Shown here piece by piece: positions 3,838-11,922 of a stretch of DNA of 18,605 bases; positions within the stretch are counted from its first letter, which is position 1, and each line of letters begins with the position of its first letter. Below the pieces are notes generated by a model. The model was given only the letters and a program-made list of their open reading frames with translations, was not told where the DNA came from and did not search any database. The translations under genes were made by a program, and so were the position numbers. This stretch comes from an uncultured bacterium. GTDB taxonomy: Bacteria; Methylomirabilota; Methylomirabilia; Rokubacteriales; CSP1-6. The DNA lies in assembly GCA_946479205.1 (NCBI GenBank), contig CAMLFJ010000007.1, positions 1 to 18,605 on the forward strand. The letters run 5' to 3'.

Positions 3838-5891
3838 CGCTCCTCCCCCGCCACGGTGGAGAGCCGCTGCGAGAGCTCTTCCCACTCCCGCATGAGCCAC
3901 GCGACGCGCTCTTCCGTCTCCTTGCGCGACTGGGCGATCTCGCGGGCCTTCTGCCCGTCGCGGTAGAGATCCGGATCGGCGAGCGCCAGCCCGATCTCCT
4001 GCTGGCGCGCTTCCAGCTCCTGGATCTGGGTCTCCACCGCGGACAGGCGAACCTTGATGGCTCGGATCTCGCGGTCTATCGCTTTGTTGGTTTTCTTGCC
4101 GTCTCTCGTTTCGTTCTTCGAGCTCCTTGTATCCGGGGGCCCAGAAATGGCCCCCGCACTCCCCCCCGCCGCGGACTTTCGTGAATCGCGGACACCCGTG
4201 TGATCCGCGGAGCTTCGCTCCGACGCGGTCGACCGTTCCGGCGGAGCCGAGCGTTTCGAGGCGGTCGGCCGCTCCGGCGCGGTCGCGGGTGCCGCGGCCG
4301 CGGCGGCCTTGCTGTCGAGATAGTCGTCGTAGGTGCCGAGGTGGGTGGTGAGGCGGCCGCGCGCGACCTCGACCACCTGCGTGGCGATGCGGTTGATGAA
4401 GTAGCGGTCGTGGGAGATGAAGACGATGGTGCCGGTGAAGCCAGAGAGCGCGTCCTCCAGCACCTCCTTGGACGCGAGGTCCAGATGGTTGGTGGGCTCG
4501 TCCATGCACAGCAGGGCGGCCGGGCGGGCGAGCATCTTGGCCAGGGCCAGGCGCGCCTTCTCGCCGCCGGACAGGACCGCCACCTTCTTGCCGACCGCGT
4601 CGCCGCTGAAGAGGAAGCTGCCGAGGATCGTGCGCAGCCGCGAGATCTGCGCCTGCGGGGCCGCGTGCTCAAGCTCCTCCAGCACGGTGCGCGACGGATC
4701 GAGCGCGTCGAGCTGGTGCTGCGCGTAGTACTGCACCTCCACGTGGGAGCCGAGCAGGCGCTCGCCCTTGTCGAACTCGAGCGCGCCCGCCAGCATCTTC
4801 AGCAGCGTGGACTTTCCCGCCCCGTTGACGCCCACCAGCGCCACCCGGTCGCCCCGCTCGACCTGGAAGTCCATCCCCGCGTACACCACGTTGTCCCCGT
4901 AGGCCTTGTGCACGCCGATGAGCCGGCCGACCAGGCGGCCGGTGCGCGGCGGCTGCGGGAACGAGAAATGGATACGGCGCGCCGCCGCCTCGGTCTCGAT
5001 CCGATCCATGCGGTCGAGCATCTTCACGCGGCTCTGCACCTGCCGGGCCTTGGACGCCTTGTAGCGGAACCGATCGATGAACCGCTCGATCTCGGCCACC
5101 CGCTTGGCCTGGTTGCGCGCCTGCGCCTCGAGCAGCGCCTGGCGGGCCTCGCGCTCCACCAGGAAGTGATCGTAGTCGCCGTGGTAGATGGTGACGCCGC
5201 CGCCGCCCAGATCCGCGATGGCGGTGACCATCCGGTTCAGGAAGTACCGGTCGTGGGACACGATGACCACGGTGCCCTCGTAGGCGGCCAGGAAGTTCTC
5301 GAGCCACCCGAGCGACTCCAGGTCGAGGTGGTTGGTCGGCTCGTCGAGGAGCAGCAGGTCAGGTCGCAGCAGGAGCAAGCGGGCCAGGGCCGCCCGCATG
5401 CGCCAGCCTCCCGAGAACTCGGCGAGCGGGCGATGAATCGCGCCCGATTCGAACCCGAGCCCGTCGAGGATGATCTTGGCTTCCGCCTCGAGCCGGTACC
5501 CGCCCATTGCCTCGAAGCGATGCTGCACCTCGCCGTAGGTGTCGGTGAGCCCGGGCGGGGCGTCGGGCCCCGCCATGCGGGCGGCGAGCGACTCGAGCTG
5601 CGCCTCGAGCCGCCAGACCTCGTCGAACCCCGAGAGGGCCTCCGCGAGCACGGTGCGATCCTCGCCGCCCGTGACCTCCTGCGGGAGATAGCCGACGGTG
5701 ACCCCGGTGTCCTGGTGGACGCGCCCGGCGTCGGGCTCCTCCACGCCGGCCAGGATGCGGCACAGCGTGGTCTTGCCCGCCCCGTTCGGGCCCACGAGCC
5801 CGATCCGCTCGCCGCGCCCGATGCGCCACGACATGCCACGCAGCAGCTCCTGGCCGCCGTAGCCTTTCGACACCGCGTCGAGACTGATCAC
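3834..5891 (-). CDS. ABC-F family ATPase with expanded C-terminal linker
   Basis: A 685-aa tandem-ATPase ABC-F protein with no membrane domain. NBD1 has Walker A GPNGAGKTT (34-42), an FSGGWRMR signature and LLLLDEPTNHLD. The arm/linker follows (EREARQALLEAQARNQ...RQVQSRVKMLDRM). NBD2 has GVNGAGKST, LSGGEKARLAL and CMDEPTNHLD. The C-terminus is a Lys/Arg/Glu coiled coil, as in Uup. ABC-F proteins act on the ribosome (EttA, resistance factors) or, for Uup, also on branched DNA; which applies here cannot be read from sequence. An Ala/Ser/Pro/Arg-rich linker of roughly 65 residues, about residues 540-605, separates NBD2 from the coiled coil and contains two DNA palindromes (see findings). The GTG start at 5891 has only a modest GCGGAG upstream. 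It follows the PPOX gene by 28 bp and overlaps the HNH gene. Confidence 0.93.
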   Translation of the reverse strand: MISLDAVSKGYGGQELLRGMSWRIGRGERIGLVGPNGAGKTTLCRILAGVEEPDAGRVHQDTGVTVGYLPQEVTGGEDRTVLAEALSGFDEVWRLEAQLESLAARMAGPDAPPGLTDTYGEVQHRFEAMGGYRLEAEAKIILDGLGFESGAIHRPLAEFSGGWRMRAALARLLLLRPDLLLLDEPTNHLDLESLGWLENFLAAYEGTVVIVSHDRYFLNRMVTAIADLGGGGVTIYHGDYDHFLVEREARQALLEAQARNQAKRVAEIERFIDRFRYKASKARQVQSRVKMLDRMDRIETEAAARRIHFSFPQPPRTGRLVGRLIGVHKAYGDNVVYAGMDFQVERGDRVALVGVNGAGKSTLLKMLAGALEFDKGERLLGSHVEVQYYAQHQLDALDPSRTVLEELEHAAPQAQISRLRTILGSFLFSGDAVGKKVAVLSGGEKARLALAKMLARPAALLCMDEPTNHLDLASKEVLEDALSGFTGTIVFISHDRYFINRIATQVVEVARGRLTTHLGTYDDYLDSKAAAAAAPATAPERPTASKRSAPPERSTASERSSADHTGVRDSRKSAAGGSAGAISGPPDTRSSKNETRDGKKTNKAIDREIRAIKVRLSAVETQIQELEARQQEIGLALADPDLYRDGQKAREIAQSRKETEERVAWLMREWEELSQRLSTVAGEER

Positions 5892-5919
5892 CGTCGTCCG
5901 CTCCGCAAGGTCCCGGCCA

Positions 5920-6315
5920 CTACCCCATCGTCTGCACGCGCTCGGGCGCGATCTTGTAGATGACGCGCACCTCGCCCGGCTTGCGGTACGGGTACTTGTC
6001 CTGTCCGAGGTACTTCTTGGCGAGCGAGTCGATGTGAGCGTCCGCCCCCGACTCGGTGACGTCGGTGACGCGGCCGCGCACCTGCAGGTACCGGTACGGG
6101 TTGTCCGGATCCAGGATCGACAGCGCCACCACCGGATTGCGCCGCAGGTTCTTGTCCTTCAGCCGGCCCTTGGCGGTATTGAAGCGGACGTGGGTGCCGT
6201 CGAAATCCACCCACACCGGCGTCACCTGGGGCGTGCCGTCGGTGTTCACGGTGGCCAGGTTGGCGAACGCCTTCTTCTGCAGGATGTCCTTGTAGCCGTC
6301 GGGAATGCTCGCCAT
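5920..6315 (-). CDS. PPOX-class F420-dependent oxidoreductase
   Basis: A 131-aa split-beta-barrel flavin-binding protein of the pyridoxamine-5'-phosphate-oxidase-like superfamily. The pattern matches the PPOX-class F420 group: AFANLATVNTDGTPQVTPVWVDFDG, then VRFNTAKGRLKDKNLRRNPVVALSI, then the VRGRVTDVTE strand. Members use deazaflavin F420 or FMN/heme-type cofactors and often have unknown substrates; they act in the cytoplasm, probably as dimers. The C-terminal half (HIDSLAKKYLGQDKYPYRKPGEVRVIYKI) is typical. The ATG at 6315 has a strong AAAGGAGAAG. It lies 33 bp after the 176-aa gene and 28 bp before ABC-F in the same operon. F420 dependence fits actinobacterial or Rokubacteria-like hosts, but is inferred from family resemblance. 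Confidence 0.88.
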   Translation of the reverse strand: MASIPDGYKDILQKKAFANLATVNTDGTPQVTPVWVDFDGTHVRFNTAKGRLKDKNLRRNPVVALSILDPDNPYRYLQVRGRVTDVTESGADAHIDSLAKKYLGQDKYPYRKPGEVRVIYKIAPERVQTMG

Positions 6316-6348
6316 CGTCTTCTCCTTTTCTCTCGTTCTCGTTCGTTC

Positions 6349-6879
6349 TCAGCCGGCCCCACCGGGCCCACTGTCCGTCAGGGTCCGCGCGCGCGCCTCC
6401 GCGAGTCCCCGCACCGCCAGAAGCAGCCGCACCAGGCACTGCTGCACGAGCTGCGAATCCTGGGCGGTCGGATCCGCCATCCAGTCCTGCGCCCACTCGC
6501 GCTTCTCGGCCTGGAACCCGAGCGTGGGCGACAGGGCCTTCAGGCGGAGCAGCAGGTCGTCGGCGGGCAGACCGGAAGCCCGCAGCCGCGCCACCACCGC
6601 TCCCCGCACCGCCGCGTTCCAGATCCCGGTCAGGGCCTCCAGCAGCGCCGCGTAGCAGGTCCCGGCCGGTCGCTCCTTTAGATGCTCGATGACCATCCCG
6701 AGTAGCGGGTGGGCGGCCGGCTCCCCCTGTTCGTCCACCCCGAGCAGGCCGGCCAGCAGGGGCTCCTTCGAGAGATCGGGGATCGACTCGAGGAGCCGGA
6801 TCAGCTCCGCCACCGGGACGGCGGGCAGGCCGGCGAGCCGATCGAGCAGGGGGGCGTCCGCTCCACCGGTGGCGCTCAT
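6349..6879 (-). CDS. Hypothetical helical protein, 176 aa
   Basis: No family recognised. The protein is predominantly helical and Leu/Ala-rich without a signal peptide or a clear membrane helix (LLAGLLGVDEQGEPAAHPLLGMVIEHLKERPAGTCYAALLEAL; LVQQCLVRLLLAVRGLAEAR), which could suggest a helical-repeat or scaffold protein. It starts at an ATG that overlaps the exporter's stop codon by four bases (ATGA), so it is translationally coupled to the MFS gene and may act with it or simply share its operon. The C-terminus (TDSGPGGAG) is probably disordered. Confidence 0.75.
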   Translation of the reverse strand: MSATGGADAPLLDRLAGLPAVPVAELIRLLESIPDLSKEPLLAGLLGVDEQGEPAAHPLLGMVIEHLKERPAGTCYAALLEALTGIWNAAVRGAVVARLRASGLPADDLLLRLKALSPTLGFQAEKREWAQDWMADPTAQDSQLVQQCLVRLLLAVRGLAEARARTLTDSGPGGAG

Positions 6880-8432
6880 ATCTCGGTCCTCGACGGCACG
6901 ACCGGCTTGCGGCCGGCCGTCAGGTCCCTCACGTGGCCGGGAGGCACGAGGAAGGCGGACAGCAGGGCGGCCACCGCGATCACGAGGCCCACCACGAACA
7001 CGCCGCCGATCGCGTGCGCCAGCACCGGCCGCATCTGGCCCAGTACCGCCTCCCCGAGCGTCGCCCGGGTGATCGGATTCACCGCGAGATCGGGATGAGC
7101 GGCCAGCCAGCGCAAGGGCTCCAGCAACGGGGCGGGAGCGGTCGCGACCAGGCCGTCGAGGGCCCGCTCGAGCCGATAGGTCATCGCCGCCCCCATGACC
7201 GCCACGCCCACCGCGCCGCCCACGGTCCGGAAGAACCCGGTGAGCGAAGTGGCGGAGCCGAGCAGCGCACGCGGCACCGAGTTCTGCACCGCGATCAGCA
7301 TCGGCACGAAGACGAGCCCCATGCCGACCCCGGCCAGCGCGATGTCACGGGCCGCGATGAGCCGCGTGAGCGACTCGTCCCACCCCGCGAGCAGGACGAA
7401 GGCGAGCACCAGCGCGGTCATCCCCGCGAGGACGATACGACGGCACCCCACGCGCAGGACCAGGCGGGCGCCGACCACCGAGAATAGCACCCAGCCCAGC
7501 ACGAACGGCGTGAGCACCCAGCCGGCCTGGGTCGCGGTGCTACCGGTGACCGCCTGCAGGTAGAGCGGCACGTAGGTGAGGGCGCCGAACATGGCCATCC
7601 CGGACAGCAAGCCGGTCGCCGCGGCGGCGCGGAGGGTCGGATTGGCGAAGAGGCGGAGCGGGATCACCGGCTCGGCAACCCGACGCTCCACGAGCACGAA
7701 GAGCACGAGCAGGACGCCCGAGATCGCGAGCAGCCCGATGCCAGCCGACGGGCGGCCCTGGCCGGCTCCGAGCTCGACCAGCCCTACCAGCAACGCCGAG
7801 ATCGCGGCCGCGAACACCCCCATGCCGAGCAGGTCGAACGAGCCGCGGGGCCGGACCCGGGTCTCGTCGCGCAGGCCGATCGCGATGGCCGCCGCGGCGA
7901 GCAGGCCGAACGGGAGGTTGATGTAAAAGACCCACCGCCAGGACACGCGATCGGTCAGCAGCCCCCCCACGAGCGGCCCGACCAGGGAGGCCACGCCCCA
8001 GACGCCGGAGAAATACCCCTGCATCTTCGCCCGCCGCTCCACTCCGTAGAGGTCGCCCACGATGGTCATGCCGATCGAGATGAGCGAGCCCGCGCCGAGT
8101 CCCTGCAGCGCGCGGAAGGCGATGAGCTGCTCCATGCTCCGCGACAGCCCCGCGAGCGCCGAGCCCAGGAGGAAGAGCCCGAGCCCCGTCAGATAGGCCG
8201 GCCGGCGGCCGAGCTGGTCGGCGAGTCGGCCCCAGATCGGCATCGTCACGGTGGAGGTCAGGAGAAAGGCGGAGAACGTCCACGAGTAGATCCGGATGCC
8301 GCCGAGGCTCGCGATCACGGTGGGCATCGCGGTGGCCACCACCGTGGACTCCATCGCGGCCAGGAACACCGCGGCCATCACGCCGCTCAGTACCAGCCCG
8401 CGGCGGGCCCTGGTGTCCGGCTCCCCGCCCAT
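6876..8432 (-). CDS. MFS drug:H+ antiporter, DHA2 (14-TM) family
   Basis: A 518-aa inner-membrane exporter of the EmrB/QacA type. Family motifs in order: the TM1 motif AAMESTVVATAMPTV (the usual Asp of LDxTVVNVALP is Glu here); motif A GRLADQLGRRPAYL in loop 2-3; QGLGAGSL; motif C GVASLVGPLVGG in TM5; and WRWVFYINLPFG. About 14 hydrophobic segments can be traced to the C-terminus, and the length is normal. It would export hydrophobic or cationic compounds using the proton gradient; the substrate is unknown. The ATG at 8432 is chosen because it shares one base with the DUF971 stop (TGATG). The frame extends upstream to 8852, but that sequence is Arg-rich shadow over DUF971. The next gene starts within its stop (ATGA). 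Confidence 0.93.
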   Translation of the reverse strand: MGGEPDTRARRGLVLSGVMAAVFLAAMESTVVATAMPTVIASLGGIRIYSWTFSAFLLTSTVTMPIWGRLADQLGRRPAYLTGLGLFLLGSALAGLSRSMEQLIAFRALQGLGAGSLISIGMTIVGDLYGVERRAKMQGYFSGVWGVASLVGPLVGGLLTDRVSWRWVFYINLPFGLLAAAAIAIGLRDETRVRPRGSFDLLGMGVFAAAISALLVGLVELGAGQGRPSAGIGLLAISGVLLVLFVLVERRVAEPVIPLRLFANPTLRAAAATGLLSGMAMFGALTYVPLYLQAVTGSTATQAGWVLTPFVLGWVLFSVVGARLVLRVGCRRIVLAGMTALVLAFVLLAGWDESLTRLIAARDIALAGVGMGLVFVPMLIAVQNSVPRALLGSATSLTGFFRTVGGAVGVAVMGAAMTYRLERALDGLVATAPAPLLEPLRWLAAHPDLAVNPITRATLGEAVLGQMRPVLAHAIGGVFVVGLVIAVAALLSAFLVPPGHVRDLTAGRKPVVPSRTEI

Positions 8433-8761
8433 CAATGGCCACCCGTGCAGCCCGCGCACCGGCAGAGCGCACGGAGCGTGGAGTAGGGATAGAGGCTCTC
8501 GTGACCGTCGAGCCACAACACCCGCAGCGTGTCCGGCAGCTTCTTGATGTCCTTCGGCCACGTCATCTCCTGCGTGAGCGCGGCGTGGTCGGTTTCCCCG
8601 GCCGCGGGATCGTCGAGCCGGAGTCGGTCGAACGGATAGATGCTGCCGTGATCGTCGGCCCAGGTCACGCCGACGGCGTAGCGACCGACCAGGTGCACGT
8701 CCTTGGGCTGGGCCGGATCCGGCTGGCCCACGATCGGGAGGAACTTCCCGAGCGGCGTCAC
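8432..8761 (-). CDS. DUF971 domain protein
   Basis: A 109-aa protein of the DUF971 family (also seen as the N-terminal domain of gamma-butyrobetaine hydroxylase-like proteins). Recognisable features are VGRYAVGVTWADDHGSIYPFDRLR, DIKKLPDTLRVLWLDGHESLYPYSTLRALC and the terminal Cys cluster CRCAGC, which probably binds metal. Stand-alone members are often encoded near iron-sulfur or Mrp/ApbC-type genes, and their role is not settled. The GTG start overlaps the TGA of the preceding small ORF (GTGA), and its stop overlaps the exporter's ATG, so the order is strictly coupled. The 76-aa ORF before it is less certain. Confidence 0.85.
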   Translation of the reverse strand: MTPLGKFLPIVGQPDPAQPKDVHLVGRYAVGVTWADDHGSIYPFDRLRLDDPAAGETDHAALTQEMTWPKDIKKLPDTLRVLWLDGHESLYPYSTLRALCRCAGCTGGH

Positions 8762-8988
8762 CCCTCATCCCCCGCCGGGCAGATGTCGCCCCGCCCGGGA
8801 GCGAGCGCTCCCGAGGCGATCTGCCGAGCCGGTCCGCCGACGTCTTCCGCATTCATCGTGGTGAGCCACTTCCGCCGCAAGAGGGCACGAGACACACCGT
8901 CGCCGAAGCGGTTGGCCGGGTCTTCACCCCAGAGGTGGAGCCGGGAGAGCGTCCCGGCCACGTCCAGGGACCGGGGACGACGGAGCAT
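8758..8988 (-). CDS. Small ORF at the head of the operon, 76 aa, uncertain
   Basis: An ORF that ends in a GTGA overlap with the DUF971 gene and starts about 13 bases after a plausible transcription start. The product has no recognised domain. The middle (LHLWGEDPANRFGDGVSRALLRRKWLTTMNAEDVGG) is balanced in composition, while the ends are Arg/Gly-rich. Its ATG has only GGAAG two bases upstream, so translation may be nearly leaderless. The overlap pattern argues for coding, the lack of family against; it may instead be leader RNA for DUF971. Confidence 0.4.
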   Translation of the reverse strand: MLRRPRSLDVAGTLSRLHLWGEDPANRFGDGVSRALLRRKWLTTMNAEDVGGPARQIASGALAPGRGDICPAGDEG

Positions 8989-9007
8989 GCTTCCATGACG
9001 GCGCCTC

Positions 9008-9036
9008 AGTGTAGCAGAGGCGCCCGGGGAGCGGAA
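9008..9036 (-). promoter_or_regulatory. Candidate promoter of the DUF971-exporter-ABC-F operon
   Basis: Minus strand TTCCGC (9036-9031), 17 bp, TACACT (9013-9008) with an upstream TG giving an extended -10 (TGCTACACT). The predicted start is near 9001. The -35 is weak. Confidence 0.4.
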
Positions 9037-9063
9037 CGCGGCCCTGCGCGGACGGGGCCCGGC

Positions 9064-10035
9064 TCAGTGCCTGATGTCGAAGTAGATGGGGCCTGGGGGG
9101 AGCGGCCCCGCGCCGTTGAGCCGCTTGACGACGAAGTTGAACTCCACGATCTCCGCGGCGTAGGGCTCCAGCACCGCCCGCATCGCGCGGTCGTGCGGCA
9201 GGGGCATCAGGACGTGGTCCAGACCGGCCTCCCTGAGCGTGTTGGCGATCCCCGCGAAGGCCCGGAAGCCCCCCTGCCCCTTGAGGGTCACGTCATAGGC
9301 CTTGACCGCCCGGACCACCTCGGGGTCCAGGCCGCGCCGCACCCGGTCATCCCAGAGGGAGACCCAGGCACTCCCTCCGGGACCGAAGGCGGTCAGGCTC
9401 CCCATGTAGGGGCCCTTCGGGTAAGGCGTAAACAGCTCGGACACGAGGTACCGGGGCACGAAGTGGTGGAGCGACACCTCACCGAACCGCCACGCGGCGT
9501 GGGCGGGATCACCCAGCGCGTCCACCTTGCGGATCCGGACCGCGGGGTCGGGCTCGAACCGGGTCAGATCCAGGATCAGGTAGTCGAAGCGGCCGACCGC
9601 CTCCCAGCCCAGGGCGCCCACCATCCTCATGGACGCGTCGTTGGAGACCCCGATCAGACCGGTGGCATACCGGCAGCCCTCGCCGCCCAGCCACTCGGCC
9701 CCCGCCTTCATGAGGCGGGTGCCCACGCCCCGGGTCTGCTGCCCCGGCTCGACCCGGATGTTGAACATGTAGCCGGCCGAGCACGGCCGACCGGCCACCC
9801 GCACCGGCGTCAGCGCCAGGCACAGCACCCCGACCACCCGCTGCTCCTGCTCGGCGACCAGGACCCGGGTCCGGTCGTAGGCGGCCAGGCGGGAGAAGAA
9901 GTTCCGACGGGCCTGGATCAGCCGGGCACCCGTGTCCGGGGCCGCACCCTCGAGGGCCTGCAGGGCATCGTCATCGGCAGGCGTCGCCATCCGGATCGTG
10001 ACGAGGGGTGCCCGCAGCGCCGGGAACGAGCTCAT
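9064..10035 (-). CDS. GNAT-family N-acetyltransferase with C-terminal extension
   Basis: A 323-aa protein. The N-terminal GNAT domain (about 12-160) starts VTIRMATPADDDALQAL. Its acetyl-CoA P-loop is QTRGVGTRL at about 100-108, preceded by the FNIRVEPG strand and followed by GVSNDASMRMVGALGWE. The C-terminal half (about 170-323) has a second GNAT-like pattern (FRAFAGIANTLREAGLDHVLMPLPHDRAM...VEFNFVVKRL) without a clear P-loop, so this is probably a catalytic plus degenerate tandem. It transfers an acetyl group from acetyl-CoA to an unknown amine. The gene follows the second potassium-importer gene by 60 bp with no clear terminator and may share its transcript. GGCGGAG lies very close to the ATG, so the start is slightly uncertain. 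Confidence 0.85.
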   Translation of the reverse strand: MSSFPALRAPLVTIRMATPADDDALQALEGAAPDTGARLIQARRNFFSRLAAYDRTRVLVAEQEQRVVGVLCLALTPVRVAGRPCSAGYMFNIRVEPGQQTRGVGTRLMKAGAEWLGGEGCRYATGLIGVSNDASMRMVGALGWEAVGRFDYLILDLTRFEPDPAVRIRKVDALGDPAHAAWRFGEVSLHHFVPRYLVSELFTPYPKGPYMGSLTAFGPGGSAWVSLWDDRVRRGLDPEVVRAVKAYDVTLKGQGGFRAFAGIANTLREAGLDHVLMPLPHDRAMRAVLEPYAAEIVEFNFVVKRLNGAGPLPPGPIYFDIRH

Positions 10036-10095
10036 CTCCGCCCAAGAATACTCGTCTTCAGTTCCTCGGCAAGCCCGACCGGCGGGGCCCGCTCG

Positions 10096-11922
10096 CTACC
10101 GCCTCAGGTGATACGGCACGTCGGTCACCACCACGTTCCGCCGGAAGAGCAGCGCCCCTTTGATGAGCAGCGCGGTCTGGTTGTGGAGGAGCTGCTGCCA
10201 CCACTTCGCCGGGATGAACTCGGGGATGACGATGGTCACCATGTGGTTCTCGCCGAGCGCGAGCAAGTGGTCCACGTACTCGAGCAGCGGCGTCAACAGC
10301 AGCCGGTAGGGCGAGGTCAGCACGACGAGCGGCACGCCGAAGCCCCACTTGCCCCACTTCTCCTCGAGACGCCGCGTCTTCTCCGGATCCATCTCCACGT
10401 AGACTGCCTTGGCCGACGGCGAGAGCGTGCGGGCGTACTGGAGCGCCTGCACGACCCCCTTGTGGAGATCGCCCACCAGGACGAGGACCGTGTGCTGCAT
10501 GGGCGGCGGCCCCGCGTACCCCTCGAGCGAGAGCTGGCCGGCGACCTCGCGATAGTGGCGATTGATGCTCACGAAGCCCGCGATGAGGGCGACCGCGATC
10601 ACCACCACGATCCACGCGCCGTCCGAGAACTTGGCGAGCGCGGTGACCACCATCACGAGCCCGGTGGTGGTCGCGCCCAGGCCGCTGATCAGCAGCTTCG
10701 GCCGCCATCCCGCGGGCCGCCGGGTGAGCCAGCGCCGCACCATGCCCACCTGCGACAGCGTGAACGACGTGAAGACGCCGAGGGCGTAGAGCGGGATCAG
10801 GAGGTGCGTGCTGCCGTGGAAGAGGGCGATCAGGCTGGAGGCGGCGAGCCCGAGGATGATGACCCCGTTCGAGAAGACGAGCCGGTCGCCGCGGCTGGCG
10901 AACTGCCGGGGCAGATAGCCGTCGCGCGCCATGAAGGACGCCAGCCGCGGGAAGTCCGCGAACGCGGTGTTGGCCGCGAGGGCCAGGATCACCATCGAGA
11001 CCCCCTGGATGAAGTAGTAGAGGAGGCCGCCCCCGAAGACCTCACGCGCGAGCTGGGAGACCACCGTCTCCTCGTCGTGCGGCACGATGTGGTGGCCGGC
11101 CGCCAGCACCGTGATCCCTACGAAGAGGGTGACCATGATCACGCCCAGGACCGCGAGCACGGTCTGGGCGTTGCGCACCTCCGGCGGCCGGAACGCGGGG
11201 GTGCCGTCCGAGACCGCCTCGATCCCGGTGAGGGCCACCGCGCCGGAGGCGAAGGCGCGCAGAAGCAGGAACACCCCGAGCTCGGCCATGGGCGGAGGCG
11301 GGGGCACCGCGGCGACTTCCACCGGGGGGCGACCCCAGATCGCGAGCGAGGTGAATCCGTAAACCATCAGCAGGGCGTAGCCGGCGATGAACAGGTAACT
11401 CCACACCGCGAACACTCGTCCGGACTCGCGGATTCCGCGCAGGTTCGCCACCGCGACGAGGACCACGAGGCCGACCCCGAGCACGACCCGGTAGGGGTAG
11501 AGGACGGGAACGGCGGAGGTGAGGGCGGCGACGCCCGCGGACACGCTGACCGCCACCGTCAGGGTGTAGTCGATGAGCAGGGCCGCCCCCGCGGTCAGCC
11601 CCGAGAACACGCCGAGGTTGTCCTTGGCCACGATGTAGTCGCTGGCGCCCAGCGGATACGCCGCGATGTTCTGGCGGTACGACAGGATCACGATCCCGAT
11701 CACCCCGCCGATGCAGAGGCCGATGGGCACCGAGAACGCGAGCGCTCCCACCCCGGCGAGGAGGAGCACACGAAGAATCTCCTCGGTGGCGTAGGCGACC
11801 GAGGAGAGGTTGTCGGAGGCGAAGACGGCGAGACCGGTGATGGGACCGAGCCGCTCGTGGTGGGCCTGGGCCGTCGCGATCGGCGTGCCCACGAACCATC
11901 GTTTGAGCTTGGAGAGGTTCAT
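10096..11922 (-). CDS. kimA: KimA-type K+ importer (APC superfamily), second copy
   Basis: A 608-aa protein with about 12 membrane helices and a cytoplasmic domain from about 460 onward (HTVLVLVGDLHKGVVQALQYARTLS...). It is homologous over its length to B. subtilis KimA (YdaO), a proton-coupled potassium importer. The substrate-site motifs align: SDNLSSVAYATEE (D37, Y44), ALLIDYTLTVAVS, ALTGIEAVSDG and IPLYALGVF. It differs from copy 1 at SDA to SDN, and at GGGSYIV to GASDYIV just before the KDNLG loop. Both lie close to the transport path, so ion preference or regulation may differ. The ATG at 11922 overlaps the stop of copy 1 (ATGA), and an SD-like GGAGG is in the end of copy 1. The reading frame remains open through copy 1, which is only a GC-driven shadow. 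Confidence 0.9.
   Translation of the reverse strand: MNLSKLKRWFVGTPIATAQAHHERLGPITGLAVFASDNLSSVAYATEEILRVLLLAGVGALAFSVPIGLCIGGVIGIVILSYRQNIAAYPLGASDYIVAKDNLGVFSGLTAGAALLIDYTLTVAVSVSAGVAALTSAVPVLYPYRVVLGVGLVVLVAVANLRGIRESGRVFAVWSYLFIAGYALLMVYGFTSLAIWGRPPVEVAAVPPPPPMAELGVFLLLRAFASGAVALTGIEAVSDGTPAFRPPEVRNAQTVLAVLGVIMVTLFVGITVLAAGHHIVPHDEETVVSQLAREVFGGGLLYYFIQGVSMVILALAANTAFADFPRLASFMARDGYLPRQFASRGDRLVFSNGVIILGLAASSLIALFHGSTHLLIPLYALGVFTSFTLSQVGMVRRWLTRRPAGWRPKLLISGLGATTTGLVMVVTALAKFSDGAWIVVVIAVALIAGFVSINRHYREVAGQLSLEGYAGPPPMQHTVLVLVGDLHKGVVQALQYARTLSPSAKAVYVEMDPEKTRRLEEKWGKWGFGVPLVVLTSPYRLLLTPLLEYVDHLLALGENHMVTIVIPEFIPAKWWQQLLHNQTALLIKGALLFRRNVVVTDVPYHLRR

Noticed and set aside
3526..4509. A long N-terminal extension of the HNH gene
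   Set aside because: The extension is the shifted frame of ABC-F. The GTG at 3837 overlapping the ABC-F stop gives a normal-sized HNH protein.
4200..5963. A 587-codon plus-strand ORF opposite the ABC-F gene
   Set aside because: It is an antisense shadow: no domain pattern, and the complementary strand has all ABC-F motifs in order.
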